In this document: positions 25,882-34,664 of the stretch, piece after piece
Layout: every line of letters begins with the position of its first letter
How positions within the stretch are numbered: position 1 is the first letter of the stretch
DNA from: Beijerinckiaceae bacterium
Lineage (GTDB): Bacteria; Pseudomonadota; Alphaproteobacteria; Rhizobiales; Beijerinckiaceae
Direction of reading: 5' to 3'
NCBI GenBank assembly: GCA_019753285.1
Contig: JAIELD010000063.1
Location: forward strand, 1 to 39,692
Length of the DNA stretch: 39,692 nt
Made by a program: the position numbers and the translations under genes
Notes under the pieces: generated by a model
Databases searched by the model: none
Seen by the model: the letters and a program-made list of their open reading frames with translations, nothing else
What the model was told of the DNA's origin: nothing

Positions 25882-26085
25882 GTTCGGTTTGAGCTTCCAG
25901 TCGTAAAGGCCGAGGCTGTCGATGCGCGCCGCCGAAGCCTCCTTGTTTCAGGGTGCTGGCTACCATAGGGTGCCCTGGAAGGCCAGAGCGCCGGCATCTC
26001 AGCATGTCCGAGGAACGCCCGCGCCTGAAATTCACCTGATTTGGCTTGTCATCATCAAGTCCTCCATTCCTGTGGTTTTCGACGC

Positions 26086-26448
26086 ATGACCCATTACGCC
26101 ACAAGCGAGCACGACGCCGAGGACGGCGACTATGATTGGGATGACCTCGACGATGGCTCACGCCACGAGGAGATGCTGCGTCATGATCGCAAACGCGTGA
26201 TCTACTCGGCGCTTGCCGGCACCGTCGTTGCGTTTCTTCTCATCGGCGGGGCATATGCGTGGGTATCGACGATCCGCAAGATCGACACGATCCGGGCGGA
26301 ACCGGCGACCAGCCTGTCCACCGCCGGGGACATCGAGGCCAAACTGCGGGCGCTTGCGCCGCATGAAGCGTTGTCGATCTCGCAGGATAGCGCAGCGACG
26401 CAACCCAAAAAGGTGCGCGCCGAGCGAATCGAGACCAAGCCAGATTGA
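26086..26448 (+). CDS. Acidic single-helix membrane protein, unknown function
   Basis: I do not recognise a family. The 120-residue product has a strongly acidic N-terminal region (about 7-30, rich in Asp/Glu), a basic patch at HDRKR before one hydrophobic helix (about 38-58), and a periplasmic tail of about 60 residues. The helix orientation would leave the acidic N terminus in the cytoplasm. The ATG at 26086 is preferred to a TTG at 26041. It has no close same-strand partner; DUF72 starts 93 bases downstream. Confidence 0.6.
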   Translation: MTHYATSEHDAEDGDYDWDDLDDGSRHEEMLRHDRKRVIYSALAGTVVAFLLIGGAYAWVSTIRKIDTIRAEPATSLSTAGDIEAKLRALAPHEALSISQDSAATQPKKVRAERIETKPD

Positions 26449-26541
26449 CCGTCATCGCCGGCGAATCGAGCGCCAATCCATGCCTGTTGAAGGCGGGCGC
26501 CGAGCGTGGTCTAACCGCGTTGCGAACCAACGAGGTGTTTC

Positions 26542-27294
26542 ATGGGCAGGATATGCATCGGCATCGGCGGATGGACGTTCGAGCCCTGGCGCGGCAGCTT
26601 CTATCCGGCGGGCCTGACGCAAAAGCGCGAACTTGAGTATGCAAGCCGCAAACTGAATTCCATCGAAATCAACGGAACGTTCTACGGGTCGCAGAAGCCG
26701 GAGAGCTTCGCCAAATGGCACGACGAGACGCCCGACGATTTCGTCTTTTCGCTGAAGGGCCCGCGCTTCACGACCAATCGACGCGTGCTCGGCGAAGCCG
26801 GCGAATCGATCGCGCGCTTCGTCGACAGTGGGCTTGCGGAACTGAAGGCGAAGCTCGGCGTCATCAACTGGCAGCTTGCGCCGACCAAAAGCTTCGATGC
26901 TGCCGATTTCGAAGCGTTCGTCAAACTCCTGCCCAAGACGGCGCACGGTCTACCGCTCCGGCACGCGATCGAGGTGCGGCATGAAAGCTTTCAAGCGGCC
27001 GAAGCCTCGGCGCTGGCGCGCGAGCATGGCGTCGCCATCGTCCTTGCCGGCGACAGCAAATATCCGCACATAGCCGAGCCGACCGCATCCTTTGTCTACG
27101 CCCGCATCATGGGAACGACGGACACGCACGACAAAGGCTATTCCGACACCGCGCTCGATGCCTGGGCCGAACGCATCCGCGACTGGGCGGATGGCGGCCT
27201 TGACGTGTTCCTCTACGTGATCAGTGGCCAAAAGGAGAGGAACCCGGCCGCCGCGATGGCGCTGATCGAGCGGCTGGGGATCGAGCGCACGTGA
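26542..27294 (+). CDS. DUF72 family protein (YecE-like)
   Basis: The 250-residue protein has the DUF72 TIM-barrel pattern: GIGGWTFEPWRGSFYP at the N terminus, SIEINGTFYG, FVFSLKGPRFTTNRR, WQLAPT and a late VFLYVISGQKERNPAAAMAL. Family structures suggest a metal-binding hydrolase-like site, but no reaction is established. The ATG has a GAGGTG ribosome binding site at 26530-26535. Confidence 0.93.
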   Translation: MGRICIGIGGWTFEPWRGSFYPAGLTQKRELEYASRKLNSIEINGTFYGSQKPESFAKWHDETPDDFVFSLKGPRFTTNRRVLGEAGESIARFVDSGLAELKAKLGVINWQLAPTKSFDAADFEAFVKLLPKTAHGLPLRHAIEVRHESFQAAEASALAREHGVAIVLAGDSKYPHIAEPTASFVYARIMGTTDTHDKGYSDTALDAWAERIRDWADGGLDVFLYVISGQKERNPAAAMALIERLGIERT

Positions 27295-27325
27295 ACCGGT
27301 TTCGGCGCCGGCCAGCCAGACCGTC

Positions 27326-27733
27326 TCAGCTGCCTTCGCCCGAGGCATAGTCGGCGTCCGCGACATGCTCCAGCCAGTCTACGGTCTTGCCATCGAGCGC
27401 TTCCTGGATCGCGATGTGGCTCATGGCGGTCGTCGGCGATGCCCCGTGCCAGTGCTTTTCGCCTGGCGGGAACCAGACCACATCGCCCGGGCGGATCGTT
27501 TCGACCGGGCCGCCCGGGCGCTGCGCCAGGCCGCAGCCAGCCGTCACCAGCAGCGTCTGCCCAAGCGGGTGGGTGTGCCACGCGGTGCGTGCGCCCGGCT
27601 CAAAGGTGACGAGCGCGCAGGCGACCCGAGCCGGCGCTTCCGGCGAGCGCAAGGGATCGAGACGGACGACCCCTGTGAAATACTCCGCCGATCCCTTCTG
27701 CGAGGCCTGTGATCCCGCACGCTTCAATTCCAT
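27326..27733 (-). CDS. Small cupin-domain protein
   Basis: A 135-residue single-domain cupin. Motif 1 is [19 protein letters not shown] (the HxH pair plus Gln in place of the usual Glu) and motif 2 is [19 protein letters not shown], together giving a metal site. This layout is shared with the small manganese-binding cupins related to hydroxynitrile lyases and with carboxymuconolactone-decarboxylase-associated cupins; the substrate is not predictable. The start at 27733 is supported by GGAG 7 bases upstream. Confidence 0.88.
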   Translation of the reverse strand: MELKRAGSQASQKGSAEYFTGVVRLDPLRSPEAPARVACALVTFEPGARTAWHTHPLGQTLLVTAGCGLAQRPGGPVETIRPGDVVWFPPGEKHWHGASPTTAMSHIAIQEALDGKTVDWLEHVADADYASGEGS

Positions 27734-27850
27734 ACCGATACTCCGATGCCTGCCGCCGATGCACACCAATCCGAACCGCAGCCCAGAAACGAACATTTCG
27801 CCGATCCACGCGTTGTCGGGCGGTATGTCGCTTGACCGGGCGGCGGCGTT

Positions 27851-28054
27851 TCAGTGCGGAGTGTGTTTCACAATGAGATCGTTCAACGGCCCATCATCGA
27901 CAATAGCGCCGTCTTTCAGGATCAGCCAAGGGCCGACGCCAGCGCCATCCTTTTCGACGACGGCGCGCCGCACGAACATGCGCCGCTCGGATAAAATCTG
28001 CGTCAAACGCATGAAGGCGTCGATGCGCGCCGAAACTGCCTGTTGATTGCTCAT
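27851..28054 (-). CDS. Small protein of unknown function next to an AT-rich tract
   Basis: I do not recognise a family. The 67-residue product is soluble, with an N-terminal helix (SARIDAFMRLTQILSERRM) and a C-terminal part with GPWLILKDGAIVDDGPLNDL. Expression signals are good: AAGGA 7 bases upstream of the ATG and a -35/-10 pair at 28111-28084. It is separated by 117 bases from the cupin gene downstream. Upstream lies DNA much richer in A and T than the rest of the window, which suggests a different origin for at least the promoter side. Confidence 0.6.
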   Translation of the reverse strand: MSNQQAVSARIDAFMRLTQILSERRMFVRRAVVEKDGAGVGPWLILKDGAIVDDGPLNDLIVKHTPH

Positions 28055-28060
28055 GACCGT

Positions 28061-28091
28061 CCTTATTTTGTAGATCAGACCTCAAAATAGG
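28061..28091. promoter_or_regulatory. Inverted repeat covering the promoter and ribosome binding site of the orphan gene
   Basis: CCTTATTTTG (28061-28070) and CAAAATAGG (28083-28091) are inverted copies with one extra base. The right arm contains the -10 element and the left arm contains the ribosome binding site. A repressor bound here would block transcription. Confidence 0.45.
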
Positions 28092-28111
28092 GATTTTTGC
28101 GGTTAAGTCAA
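28084..28111 (-). promoter_or_regulatory. Candidate promoter of the 67-residue orphan gene
   Basis: On the minus strand TTGACT (28111-28106), 16-base spacer, TATTTT (28089-28084). Five of six -35 positions match, and four of six -10 positions. The start codon is about 30 bases downstream. Confidence 0.5.
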
Positions 28112-28220
28112 TGTATAAATTCTTATTACTGCAATGTGACATGTAATTGATTGTCTGTTTTCATTATATACTGCTGGTTTATTTTTGAATAACTGTATGT
28201 ATTTCACATATTGATTTGTC

Positions 28221-28241
28221 GCGTTACGACGTCGTCAACGC
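28221..28241. repeat. 21-base near-palindrome at the edge of the AT-rich tract
   Basis: GCGTT (28221-28225), the perfect palindrome ACGACGTCGT (28226-28235), one extra C, and AACGC (28237-28241). It is GC-rich within AT-rich surroundings. Possible operator or recombination remnant; nothing decides. Confidence 0.35.
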
Positions 28242-28467
28242 GGCATCAATAAAGGCCGCTCCGGATGAAGACTTTCGTTCGCTTGACGATTGATGAGTGA
28301 GAACCCCGATCCGCGCGACGGGCAAAACGGAGTCGCAGCCGCTTAGGGCATGCTTCGCGCTGCCGGACTGTACAAAGCTAATTCAAATGATCGGGAGCGA
28401 TCGTCAGCGCATCGACGGTCTTGCTCAGGATGGAACCCACCCGCGCCTCAGCCCTGCCAGCGAGCGA

Positions 28468-30054
28468 CTATTCCCACTCGATCGTGCCGGGCGGCTTGCT
28501 GGTCACGTCATAAACGACGCGGTTGACGCCCTTCACCTCGTTGATGATGCGCGTTGCGACCCGGCCGAGGAAGCCCATGTCGAAGTGGAAATAGTCCGCC
28601 GTCATGCCATCGACCGACGTGACCGCCCGAAGCGCAAGAACGAAGTCATAGGTGCGGCCATCGCCCATCACGCCGACCGTGCGAACCGGCAACAGCACGG
28701 CGAAGGCCTGCCAGATGGCGTCGTAAAGCCCGGCGGTGCGGATTTCATCGAGGAAGATCGCATCCGCGTTGCGCAGGATCTCGAGCTTATCAATCGTGAC
28801 CTCACCCGGGCAGCGGATCGCGAGGCCCGGGCCGGGGAACGGGTGCCGGCCGATGAAGCCTTCGGGCAGGCCGAGCTCGCGGCCAAGCTCGCGCACTTCG
28901 TCCTTGAAGAGCTCGCGCAGCGGCTCGACGAGCTGCATGTTCATGCGCTCCGGCAGGCCGCCGACATTGTGATGGCTCTTGATCGTGACCGACGGCCCGC
29001 CCGTGAACGAGACGCTTTCAATCACGTCCGGGTAGAGCGTGCCCTGCGCGAGGAACCGTACCGGCGCCTTGCTGCTCTCGGCGATCTTGGCGGCTTCCGC
29101 CTCGAAAACGTCGATGAACAGCTTGCCGATCGTCTTGCGCTTCTGCTCCGGATCGGAAACGCCCGCGAGACCGTCGAGGAACAGCCGCTCGGCGTTCACA
29201 TGCACGAGCGGGATGTTGTAGCTGTCGCGGAACAGCGTGACGACCTGCTCGGCCTCGCCCTTGCGCAACAGGCCATGGTCGACGAAGACGCAGGTGAGCT
29301 GCTCGCCGATCGCCTCATGGATCAGCACCGCCGCGACCGCCGAGTCGACGCCGCCGGACAGGCCGCAGATCACGCGCGCGCCGCCGACCTGCTGGCGAAT
29401 CTTCTCGATCATCGAGGCCCGATAGGCGGCCATCGTCCAGTCGGATTTCAACCCGGCGATCTTGTGCACGAAATTTTCGAGGATCTTCGCGCCGTCCGGC
29501 GTATGCACCACCTCCGGGTGGAACATCACGCTGTAGAAGCGGCGCTCCTCATCGGAGGCGACGGCATAGGGTGCGTTGTCGGACGATGCTCTCGCGGCGA
29601 AGCCTTCCGGCAGGCGGGTGACGCGGTCGCCATGGCTCATCCACACGGTGTGCTTGGTGCCGACCGGCCAGACGCCTTCGAACAGCTTGGATTCATCCTT
29701 GATCTCGATGATCGCCCGACCGAATTCGGCGTGCCCGCTTTCGACCAACCCGCCGAGCTGATGCGCCATGGTCTGCTGGCCATAGCAGATGCCAAGCACC
29801 GGAATGCCGGCTTCGAACACGTCCTGCGGCGCCCGCGGGCTGTCGTTTTCGGGGATGGAGGCCGGTCCGCCGGACAGGATGACGGCCCTCGGCTTCAAGG
29901 CGCGGAAGGCTTCGAGGGCTTTCTGGAATGGATGAATTTCGCAATAGACGCCCGCCTCGCGCACCCGTCGTGCGATGAGTTGCGTCACTTGCGATCCGAA
30001 ATCGATGATGAGGACCGCGTTTTCGGATTTGGCGATATCGGCGTCTGTGGTCAT
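28468..30054 (-). CDS. guaA: GMP synthase (glutamine-hydrolysing)
   Basis: The 528-residue enzyme converts XMP to GMP. The class I glutamine amidotransferase domain has C90 (GICYGQQ), H179 and E181 (MFHPEVVHT). The ATP-pyrophosphatase domain has the P-loop SGGVDS (233-238), and the C-terminal dimerisation domain ends [10 protein letters not shown], the standard GuaA terminus. guaB is not adjacent. The ATG at 30054 has no recognisable Shine-Dalgarno sequence, and an 11-bp stem lies 13 bases upstream (30068-30100). Confidence 0.97.
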   Translation of the reverse strand: MTTDADIAKSENAVLIIDFGSQVTQLIARRVREAGVYCEIHPFQKALEAFRALKPRAVILSGGPASIPENDSPRAPQDVFEAGIPVLGICYGQQTMAHQLGGLVESGHAEFGRAIIEIKDESKLFEGVWPVGTKHTVWMSHGDRVTRLPEGFAARASSDNAPYAVASDEERRFYSVMFHPEVVHTPDGAKILENFVHKIAGLKSDWTMAAYRASMIEKIRQQVGGARVICGLSGGVDSAVAAVLIHEAIGEQLTCVFVDHGLLRKGEAEQVVTLFRDSYNIPLVHVNAERLFLDGLAGVSDPEQKRKTIGKLFIDVFEAEAAKIAESSKAPVRFLAQGTLYPDVIESVSFTGGPSVTIKSHHNVGGLPERMNMQLVEPLRELFKDEVRELGRELGLPEGFIGRHPFPGPGLAIRCPGEVTIDKLEILRNADAIFLDEIRTAGLYDAIWQAFAVLLPVRTVGVMGDGRTYDFVLALRAVTSVDGMTADYFHFDMGFLGRVATRIINEVKGVNRVVYDVTSKPPGTIEWE

Positions 30055-30067
30055 GGGCAGGCGTTAC

Positions 30068-30100
30068 GCCAAAAGCCAGGCTGTTGGCAATGTTTTTGGC
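30068..30100 (-). promoter_or_regulatory. Bulged hairpin in the guaA leader
   Basis: On the minus strand GCCAAAA, a 5-base bulge, GCCA, a 6-base loop, TGGC and TTTTGGC form 11 base pairs with one bulge. It ends 13 bases before the guaA start codon. It does not match the purine riboswitch core. Confidence 0.5.
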
Positions 30101-30295
30101 TGCGCCTGATGACAGACGCCATTCCCAGACTTCTCTTGCGCTTGAAAGAGGCTATATATCGCTCAGCCGGGACACGTGCGCAGGCGGTCGTTGCCTTGCG
30201 TGTCGCATCGGCCTCGAGCCCGGCATGCCCTGATCGATCGCGCGGCGATCCGTTCTGGCCGAAGCGCGGGCACTGGCACTGGAAAGGCGGCTGTC

Positions 30296-30751
30296 ATGGA
30301 CACCCAGGAACTTGAAAAGCGGTCGATCGGCCAAGCCATGTGGCGCGGCTTCAAATGCCGCTGCCCCAATTGCGGCGACGGCCATCTCTTCGGCCGCTTT
30401 TTGAAGGTGATGCCCGCCTGCAGCGAATGCGGCCAGAGCTTCGAGGGGCAGCGTGCCGATGATCTGCCGCCCTACATCACCATCACCATCGTCGCCCACA
30501 TCGTGGTCGGGCTCAATCTGTCGATCGAACGCGCATCCGACTGGCCGCTCTGGTGGCACATGACGCTGTGGCCGGCCCTGACGATCGTTCTGACGCTGCT
30601 GCTGATCCAGCCCGTCAAGGGTGCGACCATCGGCTACCAATGGGCGATGCGGATGCATGGCTTCGATCCGCTCGGCGACGTGCATGACGCCGGCCTCCAT
30701 ACGCGGCCGGGCGACGGCGTAAGAGCGCTGAACAACGCCGGCGTCAAATGA
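30296..30751 (+). CDS. DUF983 family membrane protein
   Basis: The 151-residue protein begins with a cytoplasmic zinc-ribbon-like part, CRCPNCGDGHLFGRFLKV (C23/C26) with ACSECG (C42/C45), followed by two transmembrane helices (about 60-80 and 89-110). This is the DUF983 layout. No function is established. The ATG at 30296 has GGAAAGG upstream. Its TGA overlaps the ATG of the Nudix gene, so the two are translationally coupled. Confidence 0.9.
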   Translation: MDTQELEKRSIGQAMWRGFKCRCPNCGDGHLFGRFLKVMPACSECGQSFEGQRADDLPPYITITIVAHIVVGLNLSIERASDWPLWWHMTLWPALTIVLTLLLIQPVKGATIGYQWAMRMHGFDPLGDVHDAGLHTRPGDGVRALNNAGVK

Positions 30752-31524
30752 CCGAGGGGTTACCGGGCGGCGCCAGGGAGCGATTGGAAGCGGAGTTCCG
30801 CGCGGTCGCGCAGCGCATCGCGAAGGATGGCCTGCCGACGCGGAGCCTTCGGCCCGTCGATGCCGCAACGTTGATCCTCATCGACAACGCCGATGGCGAG
30901 GCCAAGGTGCTGATGGGGCGCCGGAATGCGGCTGTGAAGTTCATGCCGAACAAGTTCGTCTTTCCGGGCGGCCGGCTCGATCCAGCGGACCGCTCGATGC
31001 CGGTCGCAGGCATTCTCGAAGCCCATGTCGAGAATCGGCTGACCGCCGGCACGCCCGGCATCACGCCGGCGCGCGCCAGGGCGCTTGCCCTGACCGCCAT
31101 ACGCGAGACCTATGAGGAAACAGGCATCCTCATCGGAACGAAGGAGCATGGCGCGCCGGAAGCAGTGCCAGCAGGTTCATGGCAGGCCTTTCTTGACCAC
31201 GGCGTTCTGCCGGATCTTGAAGGCTTCCGTTTCGTTGCACGCGCAGTGACGCCACCCGGGCGCAGCAGACGTTTCGACACCCGGTTTTTCGTCGTCGATG
31301 CGCGCTATGTCGCGCACCGGATCGAGAAGCCGCTTCATGTCGATGACGAACTGACCGAGATTAGCTGGATCCCGCTCGCGGCCGCGCAGACGCTCGACGT
31401 GCCGGGCATCACGCATGTGATTCTCGACGAACTGGCGCTCAAGCTGAAAGCCGGGATCGACCGCGACGATCCCGTGCCGTTCTACCGCCAGCGACGCGGC
31501 ACCTTCGTCCGCGAAGAGGTGTAA
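30748..31524 (+). CDS. Nudix hydrolase
   Basis: The 258-residue protein has the Nudix helix RETYEETG (119-126) after a glycine pair at FVFPGGRLD (73-77). The distance between them is much longer than in a standard Nudix box, as in the NUDT7/NUDT19-like coenzyme A or acyl-CoA hydrolases; the substrate is not proven. The start ATG overlaps the DUF983 stop (ATGA). It converges on the TRAP permease gene with 27 bases between. Confidence 0.9.
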   Translation: MTEGLPGGARERLEAEFRAVAQRIAKDGLPTRSLRPVDAATLILIDNADGEAKVLMGRRNAAVKFMPNKFVFPGGRLDPADRSMPVAGILEAHVENRLTAGTPGITPARARALALTAIRETYEETGILIGTKEHGAPEAVPAGSWQAFLDHGVLPDLEGFRFVARAVTPPGRSRRFDTRFFVVDARYVAHRIEKPLHVDDELTEISWIPLAAAQTLDVPGITHVILDELALKLKAGIDRDDPVPFYRQRRGTFVREEV

Positions 31525-31551
31525 GGCGGGCAGTCGATCGCCGGCCTCGGC

Positions 31552-32877
31552 CTACCAGCCTATGGCTCGCGGCAACCACGTCGCCATCGCGGGAAACAAG
31601 AACAGCAGCACGAGCGCCACGAGTTGCAGGCCGATGTAAGGCACAACGCCCTTGTAGATCTCGATCGTCCGGATTTCCGGCGGAGCCACGCTCCGCAGGT
31701 AGAACAGGGCCCAGCCGAAAGGCGGCGTCAGGAACGATGTTTGCAGATTCAGCGCGATGAGCGCCGCGAGCCAGACCAGGTTGACGTTCATTTCCTGCAA
31801 CAAAGGCAGGAACAGCGGAACGACGATGTAGCTGATCTCAATCCACTCGATGAAGAACCCGAGCACGAAGATCAGCACCATCATGAAGACGATCACGCCG
31901 GTTTCGCCGCCAGGAACGACTTTGAATACATCTGACACCAGTTGCTCGCCGTGCAGGCCACGGAATGCAAGCGCGAAGACCTGAGCGCAAATCAGCACGA
32001 ACATCATGCCCGCCGTGATGCGCGTGGTGGCGAGCGTGGTGTCCCGCAAGACCTGAAAGCTGAACCTGCCGGACAGGGCCACGACGACGATGGAGCCAAG
32101 CGCACCCATGGAGGCCGCCTCGGTCGGCGCGGCGATGCCGCCCATGATCGAGCCCAGGACGGTGAGCACCAGCGCGATCGGCGGCAAGCCGATCCGCAGC
32201 GCCTTCACGGCAAGTTCACGCCGCGAAATGGATTGACGCTCGACCAGCGAGACCGGAGGCACCATCTCCGGCTTGAACAGACCGAGAAGAAACAGGTAGG
32301 CGCAGAAGATGGAGGCAAGCAGCAGCCCCGGCAACAATGCCGCCGCAAACAAAGTGCCGACCGACTGACCCAGGATGTCGGCAAGGAGAATGAGGATCGT
32401 GCTCGGCGGAATGATCTGGCCCAGCGTGCCGGAGGCGCATATCGTTCCGCAGGCGGTTGGCAGATGATATCCCCGCTTCATGAGCGCCGGCAATGTGATG
32501 AGACCGAGCGTCACGATCGTCGCGCCGACGATGCCGGTGGTGGCCCCCATCAAGACGCCGACGAGAATGATGCCGATGCCCATTCCGCCGGGCCGCGCTC
32601 CCGCCAGATGCCCGATGACGTCCATCAGATCATCAGCGATTTTCGACTTTTCGAGCATCACCCCCATGAAGACGAAAAGCGGGATCGCGATGAGCGTGTA
32701 GTTCGCCACCACGCCATAGATGCGCGCCGGCAGCAGGTCGAACAGAAGCGCTCCGAAGCCTAGATAGCCGAAGAACAAGCCGCTGACGGCGAGCGTGAGC
32801 GCGACGGGCATGCCGATCGCGAGCAGCACGAAGAACGAAACGATACAGCAGATCGCCAGGATTTCGGTCGGGGACAT
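31552..32877 (-). CDS. dctM: TRAP transporter large permease DctM
   Basis: The 441-residue protein has about 12 hydrophobic segments. Family landmarks are LFVFMGVMLEKSKIADDLMD, GATTGIVGATIVTLGLI, CGTICASGTLGQIIPPSTILI and GFFIEWIEISYIVVP. It forms the transmembrane channel that works with DctQ and the periplasmic DctP for sodium-linked uptake. It is the last gene of the dctP-dctQ-dctM run; the gap to dctQ is 2 bases. Confidence 0.96.
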   Translation of the reverse strand: MSPTEILAICCIVSFFVLLAIGMPVALTLAVSGLFFGYLGFGALLFDLLPARIYGVVANYTLIAIPLFVFMGVMLEKSKIADDLMDVIGHLAGARPGGMGIGIILVGVLMGATTGIVGATIVTLGLITLPALMKRGYHLPTACGTICASGTLGQIIPPSTILILLADILGQSVGTLFAAALLPGLLLASIFCAYLFLLGLFKPEMVPPVSLVERQSISRRELAVKALRIGLPPIALVLTVLGSIMGGIAAPTEAASMGALGSIVVVALSGRFSFQVLRDTTLATTRITAGMMFVLICAQVFALAFRGLHGEQLVSDVFKVVPGGETGVIVFMMVLIFVLGFFIEWIEISYIVVPLFLPLLQEMNVNLVWLAALIALNLQTSFLTPPFGWALFYLRSVAPPEIRTIEIYKGVVPYIGLQLVALVLLFLFPAMATWLPRAIGW

Positions 32878-32879
32878 GA

Positions 32880-33425
32880 TCAGACCGTATGGCTGGCGGA
32901 TTTGACGGCGACCGAAGGGTCGATGATCGGAACGACGGCCCGCAGCATAGCGGCGAGACTCTGCACCAGAAGCAAGATGAAGCCGAGCGGCAGCATCGCC
33001 TTCAGCATCCAGCGATGGCTGAGGCCACCCGGGTCAGGAGAGGATTCGCCGATCGAATAGGATTGCAGGACGTAGGGGATCGAAAGTTTGAGCAGGAAGC
33101 CGACGACGAGCACGACGAGAATGCAGGAGACCAGGTCCACCAGCCGTTTCAGCCTCTCGGGAAATCGGCCATAGAGAATATCGACCTGCACATGCCCATC
33201 CTTCAGGATTGCATACGACAATCCGAGCATGCAGATCGGTGCCATCAGATGCCATTCGAGTTCCTGAAGCGCCACCGACCCGGTGTGAAAAACGTAACGC
33301 TGCAACACGTTGCTGCTCATGACGAGCACGAGAGCGAACGCGCACCAACCGGTCACGCGGCCAATGCCGTCAATGACGCGATCGAGAGTGTCCGAAACGC
33401 GCAGAAGGGTCTGTGTCATCGCCAT
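32880..33425 (-). CDS. dctQ: TRAP transporter small permease DctQ
   Basis: The 181-residue protein has four transmembrane helices (about 24-42, 57-77, 97-118 and 143-165) and the DctQ signature SNVLQRYVFHTGSVALQELEWHL and DGHVQVDILYGRFPERLK. The ATG at 33425 is used; MTQ at 33419 is an equal alternative, and a longer in-frame start at 33602 runs back towards dctP and is unlikely. It lies 122 bases after dctP and 2 bases before dctM. Confidence 0.93.
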   Translation of the reverse strand: MAMTQTLLRVSDTLDRVIDGIGRVTGWCAFALVLVMSSNVLQRYVFHTGSVALQELEWHLMAPICMLGLSYAILKDGHVQVDILYGRFPERLKRLVDLVSCILVVLVVGFLLKLSIPYVLQSYSIGESSPDPGGLSHRWMLKAMLPLGFILLLVQSLAAMLRAVVPIIDPSVAVKSASHTV

Positions 33426-33547
33426 GATTGAAGAAGCATTCTTTCTGTCGTGATGCGTTCGATAAACACCGAGCAAGGCGGCGCAGCCTGACGGCGACGC
33501 TGCGAGGTGCGTCCCTGTCAGGCCATGTGCGCTAGGGTTGCTCCCGA

Positions 33548-34633
33548 TCAGAGCTGGCCGCGGATTTGGGACTGATAGACCCCTTCGGAGATGCCAGACC
33601 ACTTGTCGACGTTCTTCTTGAACGCGAAGTAATTGTCATGGACCTTCTTCACGAGCGGGTCTTTCGCAGCGGCCTCCTCGAGGCTTTTCACCGTTACTTC
33701 CTTCAGCTTGTCCAGAACGTCCTGCGGCAGCGGCGAGGCCTTGACACCCTGGTTTTTGACGAGGTCGTCCAGCGCCTCGGCATTCGTCGCCTCGCACCAG
33801 CTGTGGCTGAGCGTCACGCAGGCAGCGGCGGCCGTCTTGACGATCTCCTTGAGGTCGGGCGGCAGGCTGTCCCAGGCCTTCTTGTTGATGGCGAGTTCGG
33901 TGACCGTCGAGGTCTCGTGCCAGCCGGTCGTATGATAGAACTTGGCGGCCTTGTGCAGGCCGAGCCGGCGATCCTGATAGGGACCGACGAACTCCGCCGC
34001 GTCGATCACGCCGCGTTCGAGAGCGGGAAAAATCTCGCCGGCCGGCAGCAGCTTCACATCCACGCCCAGCGCCGCATAGACCTTGCCCGCGAGGCCGGGA
34101 ATCCGCATCTTCAAACCCTTGAGGTCTTCGATCTTCTCAATCGGCTTGCGGAACCATCCGGTCATCTGCACGCCGGTATTGCCGATCGGCAGGGGCTGAA
34201 TGTTGAACGGCGCATAGACCTCCTCCCAGAGCTTGAGGCCGTCGCCATGGTAGAGCCATGCGCTCATGCCGAGCGCGTTCATGCCGAACGGGACGGCGCA
34301 GAAATACTGCGCCGCGAATGTCTTGCCCGACCAGAAGTAGCTGTTCGCGCAGTTCATCTCGACCGTGCCTTTCGACACGGCGTCGAACCCTTCCAACGCC
34401 GGGATCAACTCTCCGGCGGCAAAGTGCTGAATTTTTAGGCGGCCACCCGACATGGCATCGACCATCTTGATGAAGTCGGTCGGGCTGCCGGGTCCTTGAA
34501 CATAGAATGGAGACCCTGGGCCGTAAGCGTTGGTCATCTTCCAGGAAAAGGATGTCTGCGCCTTGACGATGGCCGGGGCCGCAATCGCAGCCGGCGCCAA
34601 AATTCCGGCCTGCAGAAACAATCTACGCTTCAT
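33548..34633 (-). CDS. dctP: TRAP transporter substrate-binding protein DctP, TakP-like
   Basis: The 361-residue periplasmic protein begins with a twin-arginine-type signal, MKRRLFLQAGILAP, with cleavage near IVKA. The body strongly resembles the 2-oxoacid-binding TakP group: FAAGELIPALEGFDAV, IGNTGVQMTGWFRKPI, GLKMRIPGLAGKVYAALG, PAGEIFPALERGVIDAAEFVGPY and TGWHETSTV. TakP binds 2-oxoacids with a sodium ion, so a similar carboxylate ligand is the best inference. The start at 34633 has AGGGAGAG upstream. A perfect 16-base palindrome lies directly before this site. Confidence 0.93.
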   Translation of the reverse strand: MKRRLFLQAGILAPAAIAAPAIVKAQTSFSWKMTNAYGPGSPFYVQGPGSPTDFIKMVDAMSGGRLKIQHFAAGELIPALEGFDAVSKGTVEMNCANSYFWSGKTFAAQYFCAVPFGMNALGMSAWLYHGDGLKLWEEVYAPFNIQPLPIGNTGVQMTGWFRKPIEKIEDLKGLKMRIPGLAGKVYAALGVDVKLLPAGEIFPALERGVIDAAEFVGPYQDRRLGLHKAAKFYHTTGWHETSTVTELAINKKAWDSLPPDLKEIVKTAAAACVTLSHSWCEATNAEALDDLVKNQGVKASPLPQDVLDKLKEVTVKSLEEAAAKDPLVKKVHDNYFAFKKNVDKWSGISEGVYQSQIRGQL

Positions 34634-34648
34634 CCACAACTCTCCCTG

Positions 34649-34664
34649 ACCAGTTTGAACTGGT
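34649..34664. promoter_or_regulatory. Perfect 16-base palindrome before dctP (likely operator)
   Basis: ACCAGTT-TG-AACTGGT (34649-34664) is a perfect 7-bp dyad, ending 16 bases before the dctP start and just upstream of its ribosome binding site. The two-base centre is too short for a stable RNA loop, which favours a protein-binding DNA site. Confidence 0.6.

Larger units (their letters stand above)
28055..28467. other. Gene-free AT-rich tract between the orphan gene and guaA
   Basis: Bases 28055-28260 are markedly AT-rich compared with the rest of the window; 28261-28467 return to normal composition. No credible gene is present. The tract holds the small gene's promoter and a near-palindrome at 28221-28241. 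No terminator for guaA is recognisable in 28440-28467. Confidence 0.6.

Noticed and set aside
30055..30175. Purine riboswitch before guaA
   Set aside because: The conserved three-way junction core is absent; only a simple bulged hairpin is present.
28297..30315. 672-codon open frame on the plus strand opposite guaA
   Set aside because: It is the antisense of guaA with its clear catalytic motifs; its product resembles no family.
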